Source: Proales similis (Eukaryota > Rotifera > Eurotatoria > Ploima > Proalidae). From it: DNA of 64,000 nucleotides. Location of the stretch: assembly GCA_019059635.1 (NCBI GenBank), contig JAGVRJ010000002.1, positions 3,224,001 to 3,288,000 on the forward strand. The letters run 5' to 3'. The position numbers and the translations under genes were made by a program. Below are positions 10,097-24,948 of the stretch, piece after piece (within the stretch, counting starts at the first letter, position 1; every line of letters begins with the position of its first letter). The notes under the pieces were generated by a model, which saw only the letters and a list, made by a program, of their open reading frames with translations, was not told the origin of the DNA and did no database searches.

Positions 10097-10250
10097 TTGT
10101 CGCCATTCGGGCCGAGAAAATGTCCACCAAGTTTTGCACTTTGTTCGAGCGGACGACTTGAACGCAAAGAGCCGATTGGGATGGAAAATGGACGGGAAAT
10201 AGATCGACTAGGCGAGAGAGAGAGAGAGAGGAAATCGGCAAGTTGAGAGA

Positions 10251-10901
10251 ATGGCAGACAACGACGGCCAGTACGAGTACGGCCGCAAGAAGATAAAGAC
10301 CGAGAAAGAGAATGAGGTCAAGGAGGAGAAAGAAAAAGAAAAGCCGACTCTGGAGCTAAGTGGCAATCTGACAAAGGATACGAACACATTTAACGGTGTT
10401 GTAGTCAAATATAACGAGCCGCCAGAGGCGAGGAAGCCCGTGAAGCGCTGGCGTCTCTACTGCTTCAAGGGCGACCAGGAGCTGCCTTTCTATCCCATTC
10501 ATCGTCAATCGGCCTATCTAATCGGCAAGGATCGACGAGTGGCGGACATTGCCACCGACCATCCGTCTTGTTCAAAGCAGCATGCTGCTCTTCAATTTCG
10601 ACTTGTCGAATACCAACGTCGAGATGGCAGCACCGGCCGCACAGTCAAGCCCTATTTGATCGATCTGGGCTCTACAAACGGCTCGTTTGTCAACAACAAG
10701 CAAATTGAGGCGCAGCGCTACTTTGAGCTCAGAGAAAAGGACGTGATCAAGTTCGGCTTCAGCTCGCGCGAGTACATTCTCCTGCACGAGGAGAGCAAAG
10801 GCGAAGCGAGCTCAAGCGCCGCTCAACAGGACTACGAGTCGGACCCGGAGCCCAGCGAACAGGCAGAAGCGGGCAAAAATGCTGAGCGGACCAAGTCCTG
10901 A
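10251..10901 (+). CDS. SNIP1: SNIP1, FHA-domain splicing factor
   Basis: Single-exon frame of 216 residues, shorter than vertebrate SNIP1 (about 396) because the N-terminal Arg/Ser-rich region is reduced to about 35 charged residues. The conserved core is unmistakable: DTNTFNGVVVKYNEPPEAR, KRWRLYCFKG, IHRQSAYLIGKDRRVADI, DHPSCSKQHAALQ, DLGSTNGSFVNNK and EKDVIKFGFSSREYILLHE. The FHA domain spans about residues 88-185 with phosphothreonine-binding Arg, Ser and Asn positions kept. SNIP1 belongs to the activated spliceosome/RES-related group and has been linked to miRNA processing. The tail is acidic. AATAAA at 10996-11001 gives a roughly 110-base 3' UTR. Confidence 0.93.
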   Translation: MADNDGQYEYGRKKIKTEKENEVKEEKEKEKPTLELSGNLTKDTNTFNGVVVKYNEPPEARKPVKRWRLYCFKGDQELPFYPIHRQSAYLIGKDRRVADIATDHPSCSKQHAALQFRLVEYQRRDGSTGRTVKPYLIDLGSTNGSFVNNKQIEAQRYFELREKDVIKFGFSSREYILLHEESKGEASSSAAQQDYESDPEPSEQAEAGKNAERTKS

Positions 10902-11578
10902 TTTTCAGCCAATCACTTGAGCTTTTTGTGTGTGTGTGTTTGTGCAAATTTCGAGTTTACGTGATGGTCGTTCACATTAGAGAGTAAAACAAAAAAATAA
11001 AAAATTATTTTTCACCACTTTCAGCTCAGTTCGCTTGATTGCTTTGGCTCATGCAGATTCTTGCTGTTGCTGCCTAAATGCGTGGCTGCTTTTTCTTTTT
11101 AATTAAAAACAGACGAGAATAAATCTCTCGGCGTCTTTGAAGAGATTCAGAACTCGACTCCTCCGCTAACGCTTTAAAAAAAAAAAAGTTATTACATTTC
11201 AGTCGAGCCTGAGATAAGAATTTGAAAGCGTCAACTAAACTTTGAAACAGTGTGTCGCAATATACCTCAGCGCGCTAGAGCGCATTATTCGGAAACGTTT
11301 TGCCCGTTTCTCAGACAAGTCGGAAGCCTCTTAGCGGCACTTGATTTTTTATACCTTGCAACCGACATCCCGTTGATGAAGCGATTTCCACTCCCTCTCT
11401 CTCTCTTTCTCTCTCTGAGGCTGGGTCTGCTCATCGCTTTTTGTCTATTTGCCTCTTTCTATCTTGGACAATGCTCTCCTGTTGGTGTCGTCTGAACTTT
11501 ATGTAATCAAAGTAGATTAAATTCTTTGACGGATCATGAGAGAGTATTAAGTGTCCTGGTGAATTGAACAGTCGGCAA
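10902..11578. other. Intergenic: SNIP1 3' UTR and ZAK promoter
   Basis: Contains the SNIP1 poly(A) signal, a GT run near 10927-10938, a pyrimidine CT run at about 11393-11416, and no supported gene. An 81-codon frame at 11250-11495 is mostly a translated CT run and was not accepted. Confidence 0.5.
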
Positions 11579-14601
<3,023 letters not shown>

Positions 14602-15088
14602 ATTATCTCTGCTTCCTCTGCTCTCCGATGGTCCGCTCTGGGAACCTTTCTCAAGCTTTTCTTTTCTCTCTCTCTCTCTCTTTTTATCTCTATTTGAAAC
14701 CATTCGATATCTACATGTGATGTTTTATTGTCAATGCCATTCATCAGTGCAAACTCGAGCCAACTAACGGCCATAGACGGCCAGTTGCCAAAATGCTTGC
14801 GCCATCGCCATCGTCGTCTCAGAGTTGTTTTCTCATTTAGAACAAAGCAAATTATTACTCAAATCAGAATGCTCTGCTCTTTTGCTATTTAGAATGCCAA
14901 CAGTCATCAGCCAACTCTTTTCTCCTTTTTATTCAATTTTTAAAACAGAGCAAATATGCACAAAGCACGCATCTACGGCGACTGGCGACGATTAAATCAG
15001 ACTCGAACGATTAGTACTGAGGCGGCCCCAATTGAATGAGTGAATGAAACGTGAAGGGAAAATTAGCTCACTAGGGACATGCGAGAGA
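14602..15088. other. Convergent 3' regions of ZAK and TLX
   Basis: No coding exon. A minus-strand AATAAA (TTTATT at 14928-14933) is a candidate TLX poly(A) signal. A CT run lies at about 14660-14690, just past the ZAK stop. Confidence 0.5.
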
Positions 15089-16054
15089 TTACGGAATGCG
15101 ATTGGTCGTTTGCGCCAGGCAAATCAGCTTGCTCAGAGGCGATTCGTTTGCTTCCGTTTTATTCTGGCCATTATGCGACTGAGAGTGAACGCTTGTCGAG
15201 TCCATGCTGTCGTCGCTCTGATTGGTGAACGAATAGTCGGCCTGCAGACTGTTGAGCGAATGCTCGCTTGAAATCGGCTGAAAGAATGCAGACGCCGATG
15301 GATTGTGAAGTGAGACCAGGCTGGCTTGTTGGCTGCCGCTCAGAGCGATCTGAGTCTTGCTCAGCGTCTGAAGCAGCTTATTTGCCGCCTGTCTCTCGGC
15401 CTCTTTCTCCTCCGCGTTCTGGCGTCTCCATTTGGTTCGCCTGTTTTGAAACCAAGTCTTCACTTGCGCGTCGGTCATCTGCAACATTTTTGCCAGCGAC
15501 GACCGTTCACTGGACGCCAAGTACTTTTGCTTCATGAAACGCTTCTCCAGCTCGTTGATCTGCGGCCGATTGAACGACGTGCGCGGCTTCTTTCTCTTCG
15601 GCGGGTTGCGATTCTGATACGGGTGGCCGATTCGTTTGGGCACTTTTGGCGACGCCATTCGAATTTTAGAACGCCTTTTCCCATTTACTCAAGAGCTCAA
15701 CTTACGTGGCGATTCGGGTCGCATCGTTGCCTCGCCCATCTCACGTTCAGGCTCAGAATGCGCCGTTCGGTTCAACATGCTCAAATGAGCGCCGGCTGCG
15801 TTGGTCGTGCACTGAGCGTTCATCAATAGCTTCATGAACGCTTGCGCCTGGTAGAGCGGAAAGCTGAGGGCGATCTGTTCGATGAGCTCAACGCCCTGCT
15901 GCGGCCTGCTGCTCGATTCCGGATTGTCGAAAGCCGAACAGATTGGACTGTCCACACTCGACTCGTCCTTGAACGAGGCCTCTTCGCTCAATATTTGGTT
16001 TATGCCAAATTTGAGGCATTTGCCGTTCTCTTGACTTGATCTTGACTCGCACAT
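15089..16054 (-). CDS. TLX: TLX-family homeobox transcription factor
   Basis: Two exons (15706-16054 and 15089-15642; 63-base intron) encode 300 residues. Near the N-terminus [10 protein letters not shown] is the TLX eh1-type Groucho-binding motif (FGIDQIL in vertebrates). The family hallmark [21 protein letters not shown] leads into the homeodomain, with [20 protein letters not shown] and [20 protein letters not shown]. Thr at homeodomain position 47 (VKTWFQNRR) is diagnostic of TLX/clawless proteins. These factors specify neurons, appendage tips or foregut derivatives depending on the animal. The start is the first ATG (MCESRSSQ); an upstream in-frame TTG is not needed. Single TLX copy in the window, with long non-coding DNA upstream. 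Confidence 0.95.
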
Positions 16055-17330
16055 TTCTGCCGCTAAATTGGCCAACGATCGAATGCTCTCAGCTCGGCCT
16101 CAAGTAATTCAATAAAAGGCTTGCCTCTGTCTCTGTATGTGTGTGCGTGTTGAGCGATTAATGAATTTTTCTTTTAATCGACAGATAGTACTAAATAGGA
16201 GCGAGCGGGTGAGAGAATTGAATTTTGTCGCAAGTAATAACGCAAGTGTTGAAATTCGAGAGCTGGACAGGCAAAACAAATGCTGCGACGATTACAAAAG
16301 AAATGAGCGCGTTTCGAAATGGCTGAGTCGAGCGCTCACCATGCGCCGCCGCTATTCAACGCGGTTAAACGCGGGCCAATTGAAAGGCTGTCAAGCACAA
16401 TTTCTCTACTTTAGCAGTTTGGGCACTAAATCTAATGGCAATTATTTTAATCTATTCCAATCCATCTAATTGCCGCTCTTCTCGTCGCCGCATTTGTCAC
16501 TTGTTAAATTTGAGCTCCAAATCGATTTAGGCGGCAACTGTTAACCCGCCAGTCGAGTCGAATGCAATAACTTTTATTTGTATTGATGATGAAGACGAAC
16601 GATCAGCTTGATGAAGATAATCAGCATGTTCGCCTTTGGTTGATGGATGATTTTTCAGAACGCCAACACAATGGCAATTGGCAATAACTTTAATGACAAT
16701 TAAGGCCACAAACGGCCACCAAGACGATTGTGACAATGTCGGCTTTTAATTTAATTAAAGCGCAATCGCTTCCTGTGGCCGAGACGCGCCGTTCTGAATG
16801 CCGGCCACGCGCCATCATTCGCCTCTCAATCGCCTATCAGGTTCCAATTGAGCTTTTAAATGTTCATCTTTCCTCTCTTTTAATTGCTCATTTTCATTTG
16901 GCGTGAGATTCTATTCATCGAATTTTATACGGTCCACTCCCATCTCTCTCTCTTTCGGTTTAAATTAATCACCATCTAGACGGGGAAGATGGGAGTAATC
17001 AAAACGAATCAACTCGCAATTGGTTTGTAATTTTTGTGTTTAATTTGCTGAATGGGCGTTTGTCTTTCCACTGGGAGCATTTCTCTCTCTCTCTCTCGCC
17101 TCGCTTTTCGCCTCATTCACTGAAATTGAACTTGACGATCTTCATTCGTTCATTAAACTTGCTATCTCTCTTAATGTCTGTTGTCTCACTCCAATTTGTT
17201 TATTTTGTGTTTTCTTCAAAATAAATGCATCAGTGTTCAAGTAAAAGATCAAGTTGTTTGTGTCAATTAGCCAAAAACGGGCGTCGGTCCAGATTGTGCC
17301 CAACGATGACGAACACGATGACTCGGCGTT
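16055..17330. promoter_or_regulatory. Long upstream region of TLX
   Basis: 1.28 kb, among the longest gene-free stretches here, between the TLX start and the TRPM stop. It is AT-rich with many TAAT/ATTA cores (for example TTTTAATTTAATTAAAG at about 16743-16759), the binding core of homeodomain proteins. Candidate cis-regulatory DNA for TLX. A 110-codon plus-strand frame at 16137-16469 shows no family similarity or splice context. Confidence 0.4.
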
Positions 17331-20300
17331 TTATCTAATTTGACTTAAAGCGATTTCAATTCGTCTGGTCAGCTCGCTGATCTTCTCGTCAATCTCTTCG
17401 ACCGAGTTCTCGATCATCTGATCGAACTTGGACGAAAGAATGTCGAGCCTTGATGAATTGGCCAATTTAGTCAGATGGGTCACAATTTGAATAAATAGGC
17501 GGGAAATCACCTCTCGGAGCCTTCCTGCAGCTTGTTGACCAAATCCTGCTTGCTGGCCGACTCTTCGTTGAACACGAGCTCTTCGGTCACATACTTCTCC
17601 CATTTGATCATTTGCTCTTCTTTGGCCGCGCTGTCGAATTCGTACACTTTCGATTGAGGCGTTCGATTAAAATCGACAAACAAGCTCGATGAATGAATTC
17701 TCACCAAAGCCCGACACAACTGGATGTGCAAAGTTGTCGTAGATCAGCGTCGTGCATTTGTTCTTGTTTATTTTGTAAAGCTGGCGAAGTAGAAATTTGG
17801 ACACATCGATCAAGTAGTTTATGATGACCAGCGGCGGAGGCAAGAACGGCTTGTTGTAGTACTCAAGCACAAGCTCGTAGCGTTGCAGCTTCCAGATCTT
17901 GTTCGCTTCCGACTCAATTGAATCGTACGTGTTGCTTCAAGTGCAAGCCGCAAGATGAAGAGAATGAGAGAGAGAGAGAGAGAGACGGAATTGGTCAATG
18001 AGCTCGGCATTCCCAGATAAAGAGCGAGGCTTACTTGAAGATGGCAATCAACAGGTTGACCAGCAGAATGTTGAGGAATATCAGATAGAACACGTAGAGG
18101 GCAAGAGTGAAGCTGGCGCCGACTTCGTTCGGACATTCCTCGCCAATCTCGTCGGCGCTGCATTCGCCCGACGAGGCGGCCATGATCACCTCGCGTGTGT
18201 AGTACTCGCCGCCTATCACGAAATAGGCCGGGAAGAATATGTTGCGCATGAGGCTCTTGTCGAGCTCTTGGTTGTCGTACATGAGCGCCTGCGATGAAAT
18301 GCCGAACGCGAATATGAACAGCGCGATTATGAGCAGAAAGTAGCCGAGTTGAACGCACTATCAACAGACCGTGAGGGTTTTGTTCATTTGAATGGGCCCT
18401 GAATGAGACGAATTACCATTCGACCGATCATGAAGAGCTTCGGTCCAAGGTTGCGCAAAAACGTGTACGCCTGCAGAGACTTGAAGAACCAGAGAATTAC
18501 GTCCAGGCTGATTATGATTCTGTTTAGCTTGAGTCAATCTAAAGCGACGAGAACACGAGCGGAATGTTGAAGGTTACCTGGCCGCTCTGTACGTTGACGA
18601 GTTGTCGGGAATGAAGCGGAGAACGATTGCGGTGAAAAAGCAGACGATGGCCAACAGTTCGATTGAGTTCCAAAAGTTGAACACAAATCGAAAGAGACGT
18701 TCGGCCACATAGGCCTTTTCAGAGCGCCACTTTTCTCCGATGAACTTGCGAACGAAATCGAGCGCGAACGTAAACACCCAGATGATGAGCACAATCTCCG
18801 GTATTGAGATCGCCAGGCCCAGACTGGTCGACTCGTTCGCCTCGCCGTACGGACGAAAGTCGCACAATATGACAAAGCTGATGAGAATGAGAAACAGCAG
18901 GAACATGAACTTGAGGCGATTAGCAACTGCTCGTCGTAAATATTCGACTTGAGCTTACATGGTAGTAGAAGAACGTGGTCATGGGCGAGTAGATAAAATG
19001 ATAGAGCCGTTCAAAGTAGTTGAGTGCGTCATTTTGGCCTTCGTCGTAGAACTGATTTGTCGTCTGCCTTTGTGGCTTTGCTTGCTCACTTCTACAGCCA
19101 AGTCGATCAAAGTGGAGGAGAAAGCGAGAAGGAAAGCAGCCCACTTGTTTGGCACTTGTTGCTCGTGGCCCATTCGCTCGGCCTCCTTGGCGTCTATTTC
19201 GCTGAGCGAAGCGTCTGTTGTTCGAAAATAGACCAAAGCCGGAGCCGCAAACGGGCAGAGCACTGCAATGAACAGCTTCCATTTTGGCGTGTCGGGCAGT
19301 ATCTTGTGGTACCAGACTTTGGTGAGCACCTCTTGAAAGCAAGCTTGCGATACAAAGTCAAGGTCGTTGGCAGCCACCGCCAACTGCATGCTTGTACAAC
19401 AGCCGTATTCGGGCAGCTTTCGGATCAGCGTTAGCTCGGCGTTTTTTTCGCTTGTGTCGTAGCAAAGCTTGATCATGTCGCAAGCCAGCTGCTGGAATTT
19501 TCTTTTAAAAAACGTAAGTTTGAATGCGTGCAGTCGACATGTTTTTAGCTGCTAAGGTTGGTTACTGGGCCATGCTCAAGCAGTCTTCTTGGTCGTCCTC
19601 AAGATTTTTGGCGAATGATTTGAATATCATGCTGGCCACCAGCGCCGAGCCCAATGAGTTCTAACTCGACCAATTTGCTCGCATTTAGCTGATGCTGATT
19701 CGTTCAATTCATGTTTTCGCTTACCGTTCCCTCCAAGCAAAACAGCCGCGCCATTTCATATCGTCCCAACAGCACACTGTAGATAAACAGCTCTTGCTCT
19801 GGCCGATCGAACTTTTCCTTTGAAAAAAATGGCTTCGAATTGACGCTTGCCTGAAGCGAGAGATTCAACATTTACATTCGCCAAAGGGTGCTTTACAAAG
19901 TCACAAGATTAGCAAGCGACTGGAGCAGCTCGTACACACTCACCACCTACCTGGCCTTCAATGATTTCGTCGGTCTCACGGTCGCCGAGTTTGCCCAGCG
20001 GCTTCTTTCGGTAGTTGGGTCGATAGACGCGATCGACCAGTCGTTCGACCAGGCCGCCAATGTCACGGAACTTGAGTTTCTGCTGCTCCTTTCGCTTGAG
20101 CATTTTCAGCAAATAGCTCGATCGAGGCACCTAATCAACAAGGTAAATTTTTTCGCTCGACGAGTGGTGAGCGGCACTGCTCACCTTTTGATACAATTTG
20201 AGGAGACGCTTGTAGGTGAGAAAGTTCTTGAGCGGAAAGCCGTTGTCGAGAAAGAGCTCGACAAACTCGACCTTGTTCTCGTTGATCGCGTTGAACATTT

Positions 20301-22120
20301 GCTTTTCGAGCGCGGTCGAGCTGAGAAAGTTCTGCTCGGAGAAGATGAGATCGCGAGCGATGTCGACTCGGTCCCAGGAGAGCGCCAGCTCGAGCTGAGC
20401 CTCTTTTATTTTGGCGATTTGCTGCTCGCGCTTCTCGCCCTCTTCGTCGCCGTACTTTTCGCTCTTTTCGTTCATTTTGGCGTAGGCCAACGCTTTTAGA
20501 ATGGCCACATCTATTTCGGCCTTGTCGTTTATCGGCGAGCAGATTGTAACGTGTCGCATGTTCTTGCGCTCGATTATGGCGCACATGTCCTTGAAGATGC
20601 CGTTGAACTTCTCCTTGTACTTTTGCGGGTCTTTTTCATTCTTCAGCTCTTTCTCGATGCGCCGACGCAGGTCTTTCTCTTTGAAATTGTTCAGACGAAT
20701 GTCGCCGATCTCGTCGTTCAGTCCGTCAGGCAGCTCGCTAAATATCTTGTTCGCTTTGTTTATGGCGTAGGCGAGCACGTTGGCGAACTCGCCCGAGTTC
20801 TCCAGAACCACACACGGCGTGCCCTTCTCGACCGCTTCCAGCACACTCTTGACTGTGCCTGGCCCGCCGCCCAGAACAAGCACCACCAGCGGTATTTTCA
20901 GTCTCTCCGACAAGTAAGCTTCTAGTTCACTTCTGAATTTCACTTCGGCTCGAAATTTGTACACCGCACTGTCGACCAGCAAGAAGTGCGTGTGATTCGG
21001 GTCGAGCAGAGTTTCTTGCCGGTCCTTCCTACTCTCGTCCTTGACCAGTTCATATTCGACCGGACCGTTGTTCTAAGTGGCCATCAGTCTGAACTGAGTT
21101 CTTGAGCAAACGAATTTCTACTTTACTCACATTGTCCGCCTCGTCCGAGTTGATCAGCGACTCTCGCTTGGCCACTGTGCCCCAGTTGGCGATTGCCAGC
21201 AACGGAATCAATTTCTGACTTGAAATGCGATCGCTCGCGTCTGTCTCTTCGATCCAGAGCGAGTTCACTCTGAACGCTTCGCCCACAAGCTTCATGCAGC
21301 CGCCGTACGTTCCTCCGCTTGTGATCCATGCGCCTGTTTAGAACTGAGTTCGAGTTCGACTCGATGCCTTTATTCGATAGTTACTCGTCGTCGTGGCCGC
21401 TCTGACCAGATTCTTGCAAAACGATTCGCGCAGTCTCTGTCTCACGTTCACTTTGGCACCGCCTGTCACCGATATGATCAACTTGGGCTTTTTCATTCGC
21501 CAATATCTTGACGAGCAATTTTCACTTAGACGTCGTTCACGCTATACGCGACTATGGAGCTCACTTGTCGAATAGCAGGTCCCAGACAGTCTCGAGACTG
21601 GTGTCTGACGAAAGGCGAACGTACTTGAAACGCATTTCAACAACTAGAACAGAGCAAGTAGAGGCCGAATAGTTTACCTGCGAGAGACTGAGGCCAGAAC
21701 CGCCAAAGTCGATTCGGCCGTATGCGTTCGTAAGTCCATCGTCTTCTGTGCAAGTGTCCACGTTCCAAGAGCCCGACTCTTTTCCAGAGCCGGTCTCGAA
21801 GGCTCTTCGCGTCGTCGCATCGTGCTCGTCGATCGGCAGACAGCAACAGCACCTTCGATTAAACTTAACAACAGAGCCAGCGGAAGCGCCAAGCAGAGCT
21901 AGGTACTCACAAGTGGTCGGCGCCCTTTTGAGCCACAATTCGAATGCATTTTCGCTTCTTGATTTTCAGATGATGCAGCTAGAATTTCGAATTTAATTGC
22001 CAAGTGAAAGTGGAGCCGAGCGCCGACATGAAGCCTAACCGAATCGAAGTTGGACATCCTTGATGAGCCCTCCTCGCTGTAGCGCGGCGTTTCCAGCAGT
22101 TCAGAGGGAAACACACTCAT
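17331..22120 (-). CDS. TRPM cation channel (TRPM1/3-like, short C-terminus)
   Basis: Eighteen exons join to 1242 residues: 22040-22120, 21911-21978, 21678-21852, 21565-21623, 21385-21506, 21131-21333, 20185-21072, 19951-20130, 19735-19860, 19566-19660, 19145-19501, 18959-19091, 18578-18909, 18417-18519, 18035-18357, 17705-17934, 17511-17646, 17331-17448. The TRPM homology region is clear: CCCCLPIDEHD, KPKLIISVTGGAK, AWITSGGTYGGCMKLVG, LAIANWGTV, NHTHFLLVD. S1-S6 follow, with pore segment NIFFPAYFVIGGEYY, S6 NILLVNLLIAIFNNTY and the post-TRP helix IWKLQRYEL. After S6 only about 170 residues remain, ending in a coiled coil; there is no Nudix or alpha-kinase domain. Likely a tetrameric plasma-membrane cation channel; gating stimulus unknown. 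Introns are 49-100 bases. The 19092-19144 and 19502-19565 introns were chosen by phase and size. Confidence 0.93.
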
Positions 22121-23448
22121 CGTTGAACTTTTTCAACTCCAAACTCCAATGTTATTGAATTTATTAGCAAACACCGCGAGCAAGTTATGCGTGGAGAGAG
22201 CCGCTGTTATAGCAACGCAACTGTTCTGAACGTGTTGCCTAAGGACTGCGCTTCCACGGGCGCAGGGATTATTCAGCTAAGCTAAAATTAGCGAAATTCA
22301 CAATTCGAGCGAACAATTTCAAAATGAGCCCAACTGAAGGCTAGGCCAAGAGCTGACTAAGACCGCCTCGATTTTAACAGAATATTTCAAATTTTCTCTC
22401 GAATTCATAATTTCAATCTAATTTATTTTACATGCCCAAGGTGTCTCTTTCTCTCTCCCAACACTTAGCCCGACGTCAAAGCAAGGCAGTCTATCAAGCC
22501 GGGCCAACTCCTTTTGTTTATCCTTTTTGTGTACGTTTCGAATTGAAGGGGAAAGCAAACAGACTACAATCATCAATTAAAACTCTGAATTGACGCATTT
22601 TTGCCATTATTGCCCTGCTCAGGTAGTTGGCGGCCTGAGTCTGCATAATGACCAACTTGGTGCCAGATATCATCAGGCCAGAGCAGCAGGTTGGGGGGGG
22701 GGGCAGAGGACAGTCGAGGGGCGGCCTCATGTGTTGGAGGATATCAGCGGCATTCAAATATAGGAGCTTGTTTGCTTTCAAGTGAATGGGGTGGATTGAC
22801 AGGCACCCAAAGTGACAAGAAGAAACTGCAAGGCAGCTGCCAATCGATAATTGTTGTGTCAAGACGCAATGTTGTGTCTCATATGCACGAGTTGCGAACC
22901 AAATGATGATTATAATAAATTCAACTGAAAATATTATCACAACACATACACACTGGCTGGCGGCGCAGTCACACACACACACACACTCAGTGATCGCACA
23001 CAAACACTGTTCGTCTGGCTCAAATGCATGCACATTGGCTCGTTCATAATTCGGCTGACTTGTGACTCGATTTGAATGCAGAAATGAGAGATATCCAAGT
23101 GAGTGCACTCGCCGCTCAGAGCGAACCGGTTCGCCCGTCCTTCTACTTGATCATAACTTATCTGCGTTGCTCAGCGCACGGATGCTTGCTATAACTTGAT
23201 ACTGACAAGCAAGCCGGTTATTGCAGTTGGGCATCCGCGTTCAAGTGCGTAAACCGACAACGCACTTTGATTTGGTGAATTGGTTGGCGTTAGTAGACCG
23301 CTGGTGCAACGCTTCCATTTCAAATTCATTTGGCCCATCGCTAGTGTTCTTTCAGACTGTGAATAGCACGCAAAGGATAGAGCTAACTCTTTGTAATAAA
23401 GGCCGTTTAGACCAAGAAGTTATCTAAGCAAGCAGAGAAGAAGGCAAA
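22121..23448. other. Intergenic between divergent TRPM and V-ATPase E
   Basis: 1.33 kb with no supported gene; promoters of both flanking genes should lie here. It carries a run of about 11 G at about 22693-22703 and an AC repeat at about 22972-22986. A 196-codon minus-strand frame (22518-23108) is rejected because it translates these low-complexity runs. Confidence 0.5.
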
Positions 23449-24407
23449 ATGAATGACGCCGACGTTCAAAAGCAAATCAGGCAAATGGTTGCCTTTATCG
23501 ACCAGGAGGCGAACGAGAAAGCAGCCGAAATCGATGCCAAGGTGAGCAAGCGAACAGGCCTCCTACTCCAATTCGTCGCTCATTCTCGGGCCAAAGGCGG
23601 CCGAGGAGTTTGCCATCGAAAAGGACAATCTAGTCAACCAGCAAAAGCAAAAGATTCAGCAGTTCTATCAGAAGAAAGAGAAGCAGATTGAGCTTCAGCG
23701 TAAAATGTAATCACTTCACTTAACTCGGCCTTAAACGCTCTCTGACGCCTGAACCTCCAACAGTCAACAGTCGAATTTGCAGAATCAGTCGAGAATCGCA
23801 ATTCTCAAGGCTCGTGAGGATCTTATTCAGGTCGGTGCAGTCCAAGTTCGATTCTACAAAATCAAGCTAACAAACGGCAATTTGTAGAGACTGAAAGAAG
23901 ATGCAGTTCAAACGCTGGGCTTGATCAGCAACGACGAGCAGCGTTATCTCGATTTGCTGACCAACCTGGTTGCCCAGGCGCTCTATCGTCTGGTCGAAGG
24001 CGATGTTTACATCAAATGCCGCGAGAAGGACGTCAATCTAGTCAACGTAGGCGCTCGTCTCCTCTCACTCTCTTCTCTAGGCTCTAATGCGTTTGGAAAG
24101 CACGCGATCGAACGGGCCACCTCCATGTACAAAGGAGCGATCAAACGCGACGTTCGTGTTAAACTCTTGGACTCGTACTTGAACCCGGAGATGTAAGTAG
24201 CGTGTGGGTAAATCACAAGGCAATACGAGTTGGTTCATTTTGCGCTTGCGTTCAAGTGCTGGAGGCATCGAGGCGTACACGGCCAATGGCAAAATCAAGA
24301 TCCAGAACACACTTGAGGCTCGTTTGAACATGTTGTTCCAGCAGATGATTCCGGAGATTCGTGTCAAGCTGTTCGGCAAGAATCCGAATCGCATTCACGA
24401 CAACTAG
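23449..24407 (+). CDS. ATP6V1E1: V-type ATPase subunit E
   Basis: Six exons (23449-23541, 23597-23706, 23764-23830, 23888-24046, 24101-24192, 24257-24407) give 223 residues (human 226). The start [31 protein letters not shown] matches the family closely, then [35 protein letters not shown] and the end [20 protein letters not shown]. Subunit E pairs with G as the peripheral stalk linking the V1 catalytic head to Vo, so it is required for proton pumping in endosomes and plasma membranes. Intron 4 uses a GGAAAG acceptor rather than the upstream CTCTAG, the only choice preserving frame and the [13 protein letters not shown] alignment. AATAAA at 24746-24751 would give a 3' UTR of about 340 bases. 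Confidence 0.96.
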
Positions 24408-24948
24408 ACACAGCAACCAGAAATAGCTGCGACCCGAGTCCAGTCGTTGTCCTTCTCTTACTCTTGGTCGTTACCAGTCAATTTAAACTTCATCAAGCGT
24501 GCATTTCTTCGTCATCTAACGTCAAACTGCAACAATCACTTGCAGCAATCAGCTTAGACTTTTATGCGTCTCCTTTAAAAAATTTTGTTTACCCAACCGA
24601 CCCGAATCTAGAGACACCTAAAGAATTTGAAAGAAAATCGATTTCACGAGCCTGTCTTATTTTAGTTTGAATCCCATCAGCAGCAGCAGCAGTGACAGCA
24701 AATAAGGCGAATGCAGTCCTCGACTCTGAATAGACCGAATTTTCGAATAAAGTCATGCAAACTTGCGACCAATGACGATCTGAAGACCACAACAAGCGGT
24801 TTCGTCGCCTCTCTCTCTCTCTTTTCTGCCAAATTGTTTGCTCTCTCTCTATACTCAGTGCGGTTGAATGCGTGTGAAGTCGTACGAGCCGCTTGTGCGC
24901 GAGTCAATGTCCGCTCTCAATTCGATAAGGTCAAGTGACGCAGGAGAA
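24408..24948. other. 3' UTR of V-ATPase E and promoter of SMAP
   Basis: No coding exon found. Contains AATAAA at 24746-24751 and CT runs near 24811-24824 and 24842-24850, close to the SMAP start and possibly part of its promoter or leader. Confidence 0.5.

Noticed and set aside
16137-16469. 110-codon plus-strand frame upstream of TLX
   Set aside because: No recognised family and no poly(A) or splice context; overlaps probable regulatory DNA.
19888-20499. 203-codon plus-strand frame inside TRPM
   Set aside because: Antisense of TRPM exons 7 and 8, whose minus-strand reading is clearly homologous.
22518-23108. 196-codon minus-strand frame between TRPM and V-ATPase E
   Set aside because: Translates an AC repeat, a run of G and AT-rich DNA; CVCVC and polyproline are repeat products; no splice or family support.
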